A DNA stretch of 64,000 bases from an uncultured Spirochaetales bacterium (GTDB taxonomy: Bacteria; Spirochaetota; Spirochaetia; JAFGXN01): positions 356,006 through 420,005 of the forward strand of contig CASEOG010000005.1 of the NCBI GenBank assembly GCA_949289575.1. The letters run 5' to 3'. How positions within the stretch are numbered: position 1 is the first letter of the stretch; each line of letters begins with the position of its first letter. The translations under genes and the position numbers were made by a program. This document shows, one piece after another, positions 1-8,686 of this stretch. The notes beneath the pieces were generated by a model, which had not been told where the DNA came from, did no database searches, and saw only the letters and a program-made list of their open reading frames with translations.

Positions 1-883
1 GCCCCAACTCAACCGTCATTTCCATATAGACGTCCATCAGCAGACTGATGTTACTCTGCTCTGCCGACGAAAGACCGGAAACATCGGTCAGTCCGGAGAA
101 TACGGCCGGATGAACGGCTCCCGTCTGATTTACGGAAGCGGATGCCTGTTGATTTAAATTCATTCCGGATGAGGGGGTCGGTTGTGCGCTCATATTTAAC
201 ATGTCCTCCAAAGAACTTTTTTGAGATCCGGTCGAAGCGGTCGTTTTACCAATCAGCTTTCCGGCTGTCGACGCGGAATACAGCTCATACAGTTTTCCGT
301 CATCGAATCCGTTTATTTTCAAGTCGTAGGATACCAGCAGGAATTTCCCTTCGGGAAGTCCGATTGATCCCGACAGATTCAGATTACCGACGACCGGCTC
401 CGGGTTCAACGAAACACCGCGGCTTTCCGCCTCTGTAACCACGGCCGAATTGAAAAGATTGATAGCTTCGCCGATGGCGGAGACAGTCGCATCCGATATA
501 TCACTTAAAGTCTGCCCCATCATCTTCTCGGCAACGACTTTTGCGGTTTCTTTCGAAAAGAGATAAACATGACTGTTTCTGTCAAATCCGGAAAACGAGG
601 AATTAAAGTAGACGACTTCATCCGGCAACTTTGTCAGAATCGTTTCTTCATTCACTTCGTCAATCTGAATATTTTTCACAACAACGGAAACCCCCGTCAG
701 GGTTTCCAGCGCAGGAACATAGGCAGACTGCAGTTTTCGGGGTATTTCCGAAAAACTCTCTTTCAGACCGTCGGCCGGCTCTGCTGCCGGAGCTTTTTTT
801 GTTTCGGACTGCCTGTTCCCGAACGAAGGAACGCCCTGCAACAATGCATCAATTTCTTCCTGACTCAAAGAACCGTCACTCAT
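1..883 (-). CDS. fliY: Flagellar motor switch protein FliY (C-terminus outside window)
   Basis: About 294 N-terminal residues are visible and the gene runs off the left edge. The N-terminus carries LSQEEIDALL, which mirrors the LSQDEIDELL helix of the adjacent FliM and is the CheY-P-binding type segment. A CheC/FliM-like middle region follows (MMGQTLSDISDATVSAIGE) and then a Ser/Gln/Asn-rich linker, after which the visible part ends as the FliN-type domain should begin. FliY/FliN forms the C-ring with FliM and FliG at the cytoplasmic base of the motor. The ATG lies inside the end of fliM (8-base overlap), so translation is probably coupled. Whether it should be called fliN or fliY depends on the missing C-terminus; the CheC-like part favours FliY. 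Confidence 0.9.
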   Translation of the reverse strand, partial: MSDGSLSQEEIDALLQGVPSFGNRQSETKKAPAAEPADGLKESFSEIPRKLQSAYVPALETLTGVSVVVKNIQIDEVNEETILTKLPDEVVYFNSSFSGFDRNSHVYLFSKETAKVVAEKMMGQTLSDISDATVSAIGEAINLFNSAVVTEAESRGVSLNPEPVVGNLNLSGSIGLPEGKFLLVSYDLKINGFDDGKLYELYSASTAGKLIGKTTASTGSQKSSLEDMLNMSAQPTPSSGMNLNQQASASVNQTGAVHPAVFSGLTDVSGLSSAEQSNISLLMDVYMEMTVELG

Positions 884-1913
884 TTTCCTTCTCCTCTCCT
901 TCTGCCTGCAGTTCGTCGAATTTGTCCCGATCGTTGTCTTCCAGAAGTCCCGTTATCTGTACAGCCATTTTCTTACCGACAATTCCCGGCTTACAGCGGA
1001 ACTTGTTTCTGTTTCCGATTTTCAGAATGATTTCACCGTCGTATTTCACACCGGGCAGACGAACATAATCCCCGACTTTTAAATTGACTACATCTTTTAC
1101 TTTAATATCAAGGCTCCCGACTTCGGCTATCAGATTGACATTGACATTGGAAATCCGGGAACGAAGAATATTCAGACTTTCCGTTGTTCCGCCGCTGCGA
1201 ACCGATGCATACATGTATTGTGCGGATAATTTCGAGATAATCGGCTCGATGGTAATATAAGGAATACACAAGTTAATCATTCCTTCGACATCACCGATTT
1301 TTGTTTCCAGCGTCACCAGAACGACCATCTCCGAAGGCGGAACAATCTGCGCAAACTGAGGATTGGTTTCGATATTTCCGAGACGGGGCCGGAGATCGAT
1401 AACCTGCCCCCACGCTTCCCGAAGATTTCCCAAAATCTTAACAATGATGCCTTCCATAACGGCCTGCTCGATATCGGTCAGGTCACGTTGCATCTTAAAA
1501 TTGGTTCCCGCACCGCCGAAAAGACGGTCGATAATACTGAAAGTAATCGACGGGTCGATTTCCAACACCGCCGATCCCTTTAACGGGTCCATGTTGATAA
1601 TTCCCAGAGTGGTATGATTCGGAATCGACCGGATAAACTCTTCATAAGTGAGCTGATCGACACTGGCCACATGCACGTTAATCAGACACCGTAACTGAGC
1701 CGACAGTGATGTTGTCGTCAGACGGGCGAAAGTTTCATGCATAATCGAGACCGTTCGAATCTGATCTTTCGAGAATTTGTCGGGACGACGGAAATCGTAA
1801 ATTTTGATTTTCCGTTTGCTGGCTTCCCGATTGTAATTGGTATCTTCCATTTCTCCGGAAGAGATGGCTTTGAGAAGCTCGTCTATTTCGTCCTGACTTA
1901 ATGTATCACTCAT
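876..1913 (-). CDS. fliM: Flagellar motor switch protein FliM
   Basis: A 345-residue protein of normal family length. The N-terminal helix LSQDEIDELL (about residues 5-14) is the phospho-CheY docking segment. The CheC-like middle domain contains GSAVLEID and FGGAG, and the C-terminal third (VKVGDYVRLPGVKYDGEI, about 280-300) is the SpoA/FliN-like domain. Its role is to relay chemotaxis signals to FliG and set rotation direction of the periplasmic flagella. It sits between fliL and fliY in the standard spirochaete order, 13 bases after fliL. Confidence 0.97.
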   Translation of the reverse strand: MSDTLSQDEIDELLKAISSGEMEDTNYNREASKRKIKIYDFRRPDKFSKDQIRTVSIMHETFARLTTTSLSAQLRCLINVHVASVDQLTYEEFIRSIPNHTTLGIINMDPLKGSAVLEIDPSITFSIIDRLFGGAGTNFKMQRDLTDIEQAVMEGIIVKILGNLREAWGQVIDLRPRLGNIETNPQFAQIVPPSEMVVLVTLETKIGDVEGMINLCIPYITIEPIISKLSAQYMYASVRSGGTTESLNILRSRISNVNVNLIAEVGSLDIKVKDVVNLKVGDYVRLPGVKYDGEIILKIGNRNKFRCKPGIVGKKMAVQITGLLEDNDRDKFDELQAEGEEKENE

Positions 1914-1926
1914 GGCGAATCCTCTG

Positions 1927-2472
1927 TTACATTTCGATAACGGTCTTTTCCGTAATGATTACAATATCAATCCCTTTACCGCCGATGATATTGTTGATTT
2001 TCTGCTTCAGTTCGGCCGCAATCTTGGCTTCATCATTCAGCTCGTTCACTCTTTTTTCCGAGAAATATTCGCGGACTTTGGCTTTGATATAAGGTCCCTG
2101 ATTCACCAGTGCCGTCTGAATCGACTTATCGTCCTGGCGATATCCCAGCTGAACCCGAACCATCACCGTATAGGGAGTCGAATCTTTCGTGGACACACGA
2201 ATTTCTCCGATACCGTCATACCACGAGCGAACCGGCTGCACCCCGTCGAAAGCGGAAGACTGTGTCTGCTGTCCGGCGGCGTTTCCTCTGTTCATAATAT
2301 AATTGACACCGACACTGATCGATGCGACAAAAACCAGCCCGACAATGACCAGCAATACCCATTTCAGAACCGTAACCGCCAATCCCAAAACGGAAAACCG
2401 GCCGCTCCCGAATCTTTTTCCTGTATTTGGGGTTGTTTCATTTTCCAATTCTTCATTGTCTTCAACAGGCAT
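1927..2472 (-). CDS. fliL: Flagellar basal body protein FliL
   Basis: A 181-residue single-pass inner-membrane protein: a short acidic cytoplasmic N-terminus, one membrane helix (about residues 35-57, VLKWVLLVIVGLVFVASIS) and a periplasmic domain ending in IDIVIITEKTVIEM. FliL rings surround the stator and support torque. The start is placed at the ATG at 2472 because GGGAGG lies six bases upstream; a frame extension of six codons exists but lacks such a site. A possible promoter of its own lies just upstream in the 84-base gap after motB. Confidence 0.92.
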   Translation of the reverse strand: MPVEDNEELENETTPNTGKRFGSGRFSVLGLAVTVLKWVLLVIVGLVFVASISVGVNYIMNRGNAAGQQTQSSAFDGVQPVRSWYDGIGEIRVSTKDSTPYTVMVRVQLGYRQDDKSIQTALVNQGPYIKAKVREYFSEKRVNELNDEAKIAAELKQKINNIIGGKGIDIVIITEKTVIEM

Positions 2473-2525
2473 AAAAAACCTCCCACTCAACTTTCTCTAT
2501 ATATATTATCGTTCGTTTTCCGAAA

Positions 2526-2554
2526 ATTTTAACAGATTTTTTGCGATTTGCCAA
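2526..2554 (-). promoter_or_regulatory. Putative sigma70 promoter before fliL
   Basis: On the minus strand TTGGCA (2549-2554) and TAAAAT (2526-2531) are 17 bases apart in the gap between motB and fliL. It could boost the fliL-fliM-fliY end of the long operon. This is a pattern match only. Confidence 0.45.
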
Positions 2555-2556
2555 TA

Positions 2557-3303
2557 CTAAAACTTATATTTTGTATTCAGGTGTCCGTCGGAAAGAATGA
2601 CGATATCCACCCGTCTGTTATAAGCCTGCCCTTCCGGCAAATCGTTTGATTCGATAGGGACCGTATCGGCAAAACCGGCCACCTGAAAACAGGACTCGTC
2701 GACGTTGTAATCAACCAGATACCTCAAAACATTAATGGCTCTTGCCGCCGACAATTCCCAGTTGTTTTTATAAGGGCTGTCAATCGGAGGGGCTTTACTG
2801 TCGGTATGCCCTTCGATACGCACCTTTTTCCCGTCGGCATACTTACGGATCATTTGTGCTGCCCGTTGCAGAACATCCCTTGTTTCTTCGATTTTAACTT
2901 CCGCCGATCCCTCTTCGAATAGAAGATCTCCGGCAATCGTAATCACCAGACCGCGTTCGTCGGTCTTGATTTTCATCTTTTTGATTTCCGTTTCGGACTG
3001 AAATTCGCTGACGGCTTTTTTCCGCGCATCGGAAAGAGAACGGCCTTTTTCCATCGACGGCATACTGTCGACCGTATTTCCCAGCTCCGCCAGCTTCCCT
3101 TCGGCCAGGGTATTGCCGCCGGACATCATTCCCATGCCTTTAAAAGCAGAGAGAATGACCTGAACATTCTCTCCTTTTGTCGTTTCCGCAGAGTACATTA
3201 AAACAAAAAATGTCAGCAGAAGAGTTACCATGTCCCCGTACGTTGTCATGTACGCGGGAGCCGGCATATCCTCTATTTTTTTTCGCGGTTTTCTGCTTGC
3301 CAT
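2557..3303 (-). CDS. motB: Flagellar stator protein MotB
   Basis: A 248-residue protein with a basic N-terminus, one membrane helix (about 20-40) carrying the proton-binding aspartate Asp24 in TTYGDMVTLLLTFF, a plug/linker, and a C-terminal OmpA-like peptidoglycan-binding domain (GHTDSKAPP at about 163, NWELSAARAINV, NRRVDIVI). With MotA it forms the ion channel that drives rotation and anchors it to the wall. It follows motA after three bases. Confidence 0.96.
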   Translation of the reverse strand: MASRKPRKKIEDMPAPAYMTTYGDMVTLLLTFFVLMYSAETTKGENVQVILSAFKGMGMMSGGNTLAEGKLAELGNTVDSMPSMEKGRSLSDARKKAVSEFQSETEIKKMKIKTDERGLVITIAGDLLFEEGSAEVKIEETRDVLQRAAQMIRKYADGKKVRIEGHTDSKAPPIDSPYKNNWELSAARAINVLRYLVDYNVDESCFQVAGFADTVPIESNDLPEGQAYNRRVDIVILSDGHLNTKYKF

Positions 3304-3306
3304 GAA

Positions 3307-4086
3307 TTAAACTCCGCCGGTCTGTTCGAAAATCGATCTTTCTTTGGGGGGCAGGAATGCAGCCAGTTTCATCTGAATCATTCTCGGGTTGTCGCCTCCC
3401 TGAATCGATAAAATTCCTTCAACCATAATTTCCTTCATCATCATTTCGGCCGCATGACGCCCTTCCAGCTTGGTTTTCATCGGCAGCAGAAAAAGGTTTG
3501 CCAAAACCGATCCGTACAACGTCGTAATCAACGCCAGCGCCATACCGGAAGCCAGGTTGGACTGATCCTCCAAATTGGCAAGCATCTGAATCAGTCCCAA
3601 CAGTGTTCCGATCATTCCGAACGCGGGTCCGACACCGGCCCAGAGGTTAAAAAATCCGATTCCGACATTATGCCGTTCGCCGAGCTTATCCAGCTCGATA
3701 AACAGCATATTTTTGATAATTTCGGGGTCCGTTCCGTCAACCGCAAGCTGAATTCCTTTTTTCAGAAAAGGTTCATCCAAATCTTCGATATCGTCCTCGA
3801 GAGCCAGAATTCCTTCCCGGCGCGCTTTTTCGGAAAAGGAAACGATTGTCGTGATAACTCCGGTATAATCATATTTGTACTTCTTAAAGATGAAGCTCAT
3901 GTATTTTCCGAAGTTTCTGGTCACGGAAAGCGGATTTGCGGCAACGGTTGCCAAAAACGAGCCGAAAATAACCAGAACCAGAGAGCCCAAATCGGCATAC
4001 AATATCAGACTGGCGCCCGATACAATGATCGATAAGATAATCAGTATAAAACCGCCGACAAAGCCGATTATCGTTGCGATATCCAT
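3307..4086 (-). CDS. motA: Flagellar stator protein MotA
   Basis: A 259-residue protein with four membrane helices (about 3-25, 30-50, 148-172 and 180-203) and a large cytoplasmic loop between helices 2 and 3. The segment WAGVGPAFGMIGTLLG in helix 3 holds the conserved prolines and glycines of the MotA/ExbB family. It pairs with MotB. The ATG at 4086 has GGAGT eleven bases upstream, just past the end of flbD. Confidence 0.97.
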   Translation of the reverse strand: MDIATIIGFVGGFILIILSIIVSGASLILYADLGSLVLVIFGSFLATVAANPLSVTRNFGKYMSFIFKKYKYDYTGVITTIVSFSEKARREGILALEDDIEDLDEPFLKKGIQLAVDGTDPEIIKNMLFIELDKLGERHNVGIGFFNLWAGVGPAFGMIGTLLGLIQMLANLEDQSNLASGMALALITTLYGSVLANLFLLPMKTKLEGRHAAEMMMKEIMVEGILSIQGGDNPRMIQMKLAAFLPPKERSIFEQTGGV

Positions 4087-4092
4087 AAACGT

Positions 4093-4290
4093 TTACTCCT
4101 CATTTTTAAAAGCACCGATTTTCTTTCGGTAATCAATTATTTCTTTTAATATTACCTCATAACGGTCCTTTACGACAAGTCTTTTCCCCGATAACATTGT
4201 AATTGTTGTATCGGGCGTCAGCTCAATCGATTCAATCTGATGCGGATTCAGATAAAACTGTTGACCGTTTAATTTTGTCACCCGAATCAT
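4093..4290 (-). CDS. flbD: Flagellar protein FlbD
   Basis: A 65-residue protein of the FlbD family, small proteins that lie between flgE and motA in spirochaetes and some Firmicutes. Visible family features are the opening MIRVTKLNG, YLNPHQIESIE and the GKRLVVKDRYEV segment. The biochemical role is not settled. Position and length match the family exactly. Confidence 0.93.
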   Translation of the reverse strand: MIRVTKLNGQQFYLNPHQIESIELTPDTTITMLSGKRLVVKDRYEVILKEIIDYRKKIGAFKNEE

Positions 4291-4321
4291 AACTTAACGC
4301 CCGAATCCGTTCCGTTCACTG

Positions 4322-5704
4322 TTACCGTTTCAGCGTCAGCAGTTCCTGAAGCATCTGATCGGAAGTGGTGATGCTGCGGGAGTTTGCCTGAAAACCGCGC
4401 TGTGTGACAATCATATCCGTAAAAGATTCGGCCAGATCGACGTTACTCATCTCGAGCGAGCCGGCCAGGAATTTCCCTTTTCCGGCAATACCGGCCGGAC
4501 CGACCAGAGCATCACCCGAGTTATTCGAAACCACATAGGTGTTGTCGCCGGCTTTTTCCAGACCTTCGGGATTGGTAAAGGTGGCCAACGCAATCTGACC
4601 CAAAATGCGGCGGTTGCCGTTCGAGAAAACTCCGGTAATCTGTCCGGCATCATCGATGCGGAACGAATCCATATACCCCAGTCCGTAGCCGTCCTGCCGG
4701 AACGCCTTGGTTGTCGAGGTATCGGCATACTGTGTCATGGAATCGCGGGTATTACCGATTTCGCCCAGTTTTAAAGTGAAATTCAGCCGCTGCAGGTTGC
4801 CGTCGGCATCGGGTCCCGATTGAACCACCGTGTATCCGATATCGAGATTCAGTTCGCCTTCTTCGTCAACCACACCGTTTCCGTCGGTAACATTTTGCAG
4901 AACACCGTAATTATCGAACTGCACGATAAACGTGTTCGCCGCCCCCTCGCCGCCGACCGTAACGCCGACCGCATCCTGTCCGATCATCGGATCGATTTCC
5001 ACCGTTCCCTGCCACTGATTTTCCTGTTCGGGAACGCGCGTATAGGTAACACGCAGGTCGTGTTCGTTTCCGGCCGAATCGTAAATCTTTTTGTTAACGA
5101 CCCAGCTGCGGTCCATGACCTGTCGCAAATCATCGGGATTTTCGATAGCCAAAGTGTTTTTATTCAGGTTACAGGACAATTCGACCAGTCCCGTCTGCCG
5201 GGCCGGATCTTTCTGACCGATCGGAATATAAAGTTCGGTCAGATCGGCTGCCGTCGATAACACATCGGTTCCGTTAATGTTCTGAGTCTGCCACCCCATA
5301 ACCCGCATTCCGTTGGCAGGGTTGACAAGAATGCCGTTTTTATCGACATCGAAAGCACCGTTTCTGGTGTAGTACATATTGTCGCCTTCGTTCATGACGA
5401 AAAAACCTTCACCGCTGATAGCCACATCGGTAATCACACCGGTCGACTGAAACGCTCCCTGAGTATGAATCGTATCGATAGAGGCAACCGTCATGCCCAG
5501 TCCGATCTGTTTCGGGTTGATACCGCCGCGGACTTCGTTCGGAGCCGCCGCTCCTCCGATCGACTGACTGATCATATCCTGAAAATTAACACGGCTTTTT
5601 TTAAATCCGACGGTGTTGACATTCGAAATATTATTTCCGATCACGTCCATGCGTGTCTGGTGATTTTGGAGACCGGAAACACCGGCATATAAAGATCTCA
5701 TCAT
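4322..5704 (-). CDS. flgE: Flagellar hook protein FlgE with lysinoalanine cross-link residues
   Basis: A 460-residue hook subunit. The N-terminus (MRSLYAGVSGLQNHQ, then NNISNVNTVGFKKSR) and C-terminus (MSNVDLAESFTDMIVTQRGFQANSRSI split over about 415-445) are the paired coiled-coil D0/D1 segments. Between them are FlgE D1/D2 domains. Counting from the ATG at 5704, which has GGAGGG upstream, residue 165 is Lys, 178 is Cys and 179 is Asn. These are the positions known in T. denticola FlgE to form and support the covalent lysinoalanine link between hook subunits. The hook is therefore probably cross-linked. Confidence 0.97.
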   Translation of the reverse strand: MMRSLYAGVSGLQNHQTRMDVIGNNISNVNTVGFKKSRVNFQDMISQSIGGAAAPNEVRGGINPKQIGLGMTVASIDTIHTQGAFQSTGVITDVAISGEGFFVMNEGDNMYYTRNGAFDVDKNGILVNPANGMRVMGWQTQNINGTDVLSTAADLTELYIPIGQKDPARQTGLVELSCNLNKNTLAIENPDDLRQVMDRSWVVNKKIYDSAGNEHDLRVTYTRVPEQENQWQGTVEIDPMIGQDAVGVTVGGEGAANTFIVQFDNYGVLQNVTDGNGVVDEEGELNLDIGYTVVQSGPDADGNLQRLNFTLKLGEIGNTRDSMTQYADTSTTKAFRQDGYGLGYMDSFRIDDAGQITGVFSNGNRRILGQIALATFTNPEGLEKAGDNTYVVSNNSGDALVGPAGIAGKGKFLAGSLEMSNVDLAESFTDMIVTQRGFQANSRSITTSDQMLQELLTLKR

Positions 5705-5719
5705 AACTGAACCCTCCGA

Positions 5720-6187
5720 TTACGAGCGTACGCTCTCGACTTTATCAAAACTGTAATAATAACCGTTAATTTTAACCTGCGGATATTCGCGGCCTTTGAC
5801 TTCTTCGACAATTCCCGTTACCGTATTTTCGCCGTCGACAACAGTCACTTCCCGTCCGATCAAGGCGGCCGAATTCGAGGCGGCAATCACCTCCGACAGA
5901 CGGGCAAAACCATCGGCCATATTGGTCATCTGCTCCAGAGACGAAAACTGTGCCATTTGTGCAATAAACTGTTTGTCTTCCACCGGTGCGGTCGGATCCT
6001 GATTGGCCAGCTGTTTGACAAGAATCAGCAGGAAATCGTCTTTTCCCATTTCGGTTTTGGCAACACGTTTGTTTCTTGCCGTCAGTTCACTGTTGAATTC
6101 CGCCACAGATGATTCCAAAACTCCCCGTTCGAACGCATCCATATACCTGTTCATCTGCACATTCGGATTCATTCCCGATATTTCCAT
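5720..6187 (-). CDS. flgD: Flagellar hook capping protein FlgD
   Basis: A 155-residue protein, the hook assembly cap. It has the typical FlgD N-terminal motif GKDDFLLILVKQLANQDPT (about 48-66) and the KQFIAQMAQFSSLEQMTN segment, then LIGREVTVVDG and a short C-terminus. It lacks the extended Ig/Tudor domains of enteric FlgD, as is usual for spirochaete forms. AGGAGG lies six bases before the ATG. It stands between fliK and flgE. Confidence 0.94.
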   Translation of the reverse strand: MEISGMNPNVQMNRYMDAFERGVLESSVAEFNSELTARNKRVAKTEMGKDDFLLILVKQLANQDPTAPVEDKQFIAQMAQFSSLEQMTNMADGFARLSEVIAASNSAALIGREVTVVDGENTVTGIVEEVKGREYPQVKINGYYYSFDKVESVRS

Positions 6188-6196
6188 CCGTTCCTC

Positions 6197-7600
6197 CTAC
6201 ACTTCAATATCAATCGCGCTTCGGTCAAAGCGGGTCGTTACGATTTCCGCATGCTTTTCGACCGCCCCGACGGCATGTGCCATTTTCAGCGGAACCGCAT
6301 CGACTTCTCCGTCGCCGGGGAAAAAATTCTCCTGTTGCGATTCCTGACTGACAAAAACGTCCAGCGCTCCCAACTCCATACCCTGCTCGGCAAATATTTC
6401 CTTCAAATCACCGAAGGCCGTCTGCAGCGCTTCCTTCACTATATTATTGTCGACAAAAATTTTCCCGACTATATGTTTATTTTCCAAAATCAGGTTTATT
6501 TTTACGGTTCCCAGCTCCTGAGGTCGAAGAACCAGTTTAATTTCTCCGCTCTGACCGTCTTTCACCAGAATTTTGGCTTCACGCAGGATTTCGAGACTTC
6601 CCTGCTCTTTGAGTTCTCTCACCAAATCCGCCTTGGTTATATTCGGAATTACCGTCTTTTCGACGCCGCCCGTTTCTCTGACAGATGAAGACAGAAGCGA
6701 GGCAATCGTATCGGCATCGGCAGCTCCGCTGTTTCCGACGGAAACATTTTTCGCGTCGCCGCCGACAGCATTCTTATTTGCTTTCCGTGTCTCGGGTGAG
6801 GTGTTTTTGTTTTCCGATTTTGATTGGGCGTCGCGCAAAACGGAAACGGTAATGATCCGCTCAGCACGAACGGTTTCCGTCTCTCCGGCGTGATTGCGGA
6901 CTGCCGATTTTCCGATTGCGGCTTCTTGTCCGTCAGCCGCAACCCCACGTTCGGGTCGGACCGCCTTTTTCCCGTTTGCCTCAACGGCGGCCGATGCCGT
7001 TTTCAGATTTTCTTCGGCACTTCCTTTTCCCGCAACGGCAGCCGCTTTTTCAGAACGAGATGATTTTTGTTCCTGTGTGACAGTTTTTGAAAAATCCGGT
7101 TTTTTTGAAGATTCTTTGCCGGCGGTATCATGGTTTTGATTCTGTACAGCCGCCTTTTCCGGCTGCGAGTCGCGGTTTTCGGCAATCGCACCGCCGTGAA
7201 CGGCCGGTTCGCCTTCTTCCTCCGCCGAATCATGATTCCTGTCGGCATTTTCCGCCGAACGGACCGAATCCCGTTCGGACACCGGTTCGGTATCCGGGGC
7301 CCCGGCATCCGTTACCGTCTGAGAAGAATTCTCTGTCATCTCCTTGATTTCGGTAACCGGATTGCCGTTCTCACCGACAACGACCTGATAGCCGTTATTT
7401 TCGTTCAAAACCGATTCGCTGAAAATCTCGATACGACGGTTTTCATCGCGCTTAAATGCCAATCCCGATTCTGTTTCGACCCTTCCCAGCAAATCCGCAA
7501 AAGAAAAGCCGTCCGTCCGGTCCGAAAGCCGACCGGGACCGCTTTCGCCGTCGTTTACGGCAGAAAACGGAAATGAATGCTGACCTGTTGTAACAATCAA
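6197..7600 (-). CDS. fliK: Flagellar hook-length control protein FliK
   Basis: A 467-residue protein. The first 310 residues are low-complexity, rich in Glu, Lys, Ala and Ser, as in FliK ruler regions. The C-terminal domain (about 325-425) carries the hook-length family signature GEIKLVLRPQELGTVKINL and KIFVDNNIVKEAL. It measures hook length and switches export specificity. Translation appears to start at TTG (7600), preceded by GGGAGG at a spacing of seven bases; no ATG fits. In Borrelia this gene was named flbC. Confidence 0.9.
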   Translation of the reverse strand: MIVTTGQHSFPFSAVNDGESGPGRLSDRTDGFSFADLLGRVETESGLAFKRDENRRIEIFSESVLNENNGYQVVVGENGNPVTEIKEMTENSSQTVTDAGAPDTEPVSERDSVRSAENADRNHDSAEEEGEPAVHGGAIAENRDSQPEKAAVQNQNHDTAGKESSKKPDFSKTVTQEQKSSRSEKAAAVAGKGSAEENLKTASAAVEANGKKAVRPERGVAADGQEAAIGKSAVRNHAGETETVRAERIITVSVLRDAQSKSENKNTSPETRKANKNAVGGDAKNVSVGNSGAADADTIASLLSSSVRETGGVEKTVIPNITKADLVRELKEQGSLEILREAKILVKDGQSGEIKLVLRPQELGTVKINLILENKHIVGKIFVDNNIVKEALQTAFGDLKEIFAEQGMELGALDVFVSQESQQENFFPGDGEVDAVPLKMAHAVGAVEKHAEIVTTRFDRSAIDIEV

Positions 7601-7630
7601 AAAAACCTCCCTTCAACAGGAAGGCACTGT

Positions 7631-8257
7631 CTATTCTTCCGACGGAGTCTGCAGTCTTTTCCTGTTGATTGCCGCAACCTTTTCAGGTTCCATTAAAGAG
7701 AGCCAGTAAGAGCTCATACTGCCCTGATTTCTCTCTTCTGCTATTTTATCGGCACTTTTTAAAATTTCGATTACATCATAATCTGCCATTTTTTCCAAAC
7801 TTTTGACGGCTGTTTCCGGAGGCATTCCCAGAAGGTTGACTGTAATATCATAAAATTTGCGTTCGCGGCTCTCACTGTCCCGCTGTCTGGAAGTCCAATT
7901 CTCCTGCTCCTTTTTAAAAGCATCCGTTTCGGTCGTTAAAAGAGCCATTTTTTCTTCGAGTTCCTTATCCTTTAACGCCAGATTTTCGGCTTCCGCTTTC
8001 AGCTCGGATTCCCATTCGTCCATGGAGCCCCATATTTTATAAAGACGCTCGCTGTCAAGCAAATCAACCCCCGTCAAATCAACGCGTTGTGTAAAGCGCG
8101 GATCGACATAATTGCGCTTCAGAAAATTAAGGTGTATCAACCCCAAATAGTCAAAAGCAATCAGAGCTCCCATACCGGCTATAACAATCAGCAGCACCAG
8201 TATCAGAACCTGAAACAATTTTCTGCTGCGTTCGTTTTTGTAACGGATAGTCTTCAT
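7631..8257 (-). CDS. flbB: Periplasmic flagellar collar protein FlbB
   Basis: A 208-residue protein with a basic N-terminus, one membrane helix (about 14-36, FQVLILVLLIVIAGMGALIAF), a coiled coil (about 75-125) and a small C-terminal helical domain of the MotE/MgtE-N type (LLGMPPETAVKSLEKMADYDV). It matches the spirochaete-specific FlbB, which in Borrelia builds the base of the periplasmic collar around the motor. Length and place between fliJ and fliK agree. Its start overlaps the fliJ stop by four bases. Confidence 0.88.
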   Translation of the reverse strand: MKTIRYKNERSRKLFQVLILVLLIVIAGMGALIAFDYLGLIHLNFLKRNYVDPRFTQRVDLTGVDLLDSERLYKIWGSMDEWESELKAEAENLALKDKELEEKMALLTTETDAFKKEQENWTSRQRDSESRERKFYDITVNLLGMPPETAVKSLEKMADYDVIEILKSADKIAEERNQGSMSSYWLSLMEPEKVAAINRKRLQTPSEE

Positions 8258-8685
8258 CTTTTAAAACTCCTTTTATAAGTTTCCCGCGAAGAAAACAAAT
8301 CGTCAAGAACTTTATTTTCTTTTTCTCTCAGCAGACGTTCGTATTCCTCTGCCTGCCGTTCTTTCAGTTTTTCGAACACCTTTTTTCGGTTCCGAGCTTC
8401 ACGGTATGTTTCCGTTGCCTCCGTCCGCCGTTCTTCCGCTTCCCGTAAAACCGGAGTCAGCTTAAGGTTTTGAGACCGTATAAAGTCGGCTGTTTCCTGA
8501 TAGGCTCTCCAATCCGTTTCGCGGGAATCTTCTTCAAAGCGGTCCAAAAGGGCCACGTGAGACTGCATTTTCTGCCGGATTCTGTCACATTCGGCGGTTC
8601 TCTTTCCCAATTCGATCCGGGCCGATTTCTCTTCCTGCTCCCGGAGGTTGAGGACTGCCTGAAGCGCAAACTCAAACTTTTTCAT
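8254..8685 (-). CDS. fliJ: Flagellar export chaperone FliJ
   Basis: A 143-residue, almost wholly helical and highly charged protein starting MKKFEFALQAVLNLREQEE, the typical FliJ opening. FliJ is the central stalk of the FliH-FliI export ATPase complex. The product is predicted as an antiparallel coiled coil over its full length. It lies one base after fliI and overlaps flbB. Confidence 0.92.
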   Translation of the reverse strand: MKKFEFALQAVLNLREQEEKSARIELGKRTAECDRIRQKMQSHVALLDRFEEDSRETDWRAYQETADFIRSQNLKLTPVLREAEERRTEATETYREARNRKKVFEKLKERQAEEYERLLREKENKVLDDLFSSRETYKRSFKR

Positions 8686-8686
8686 A

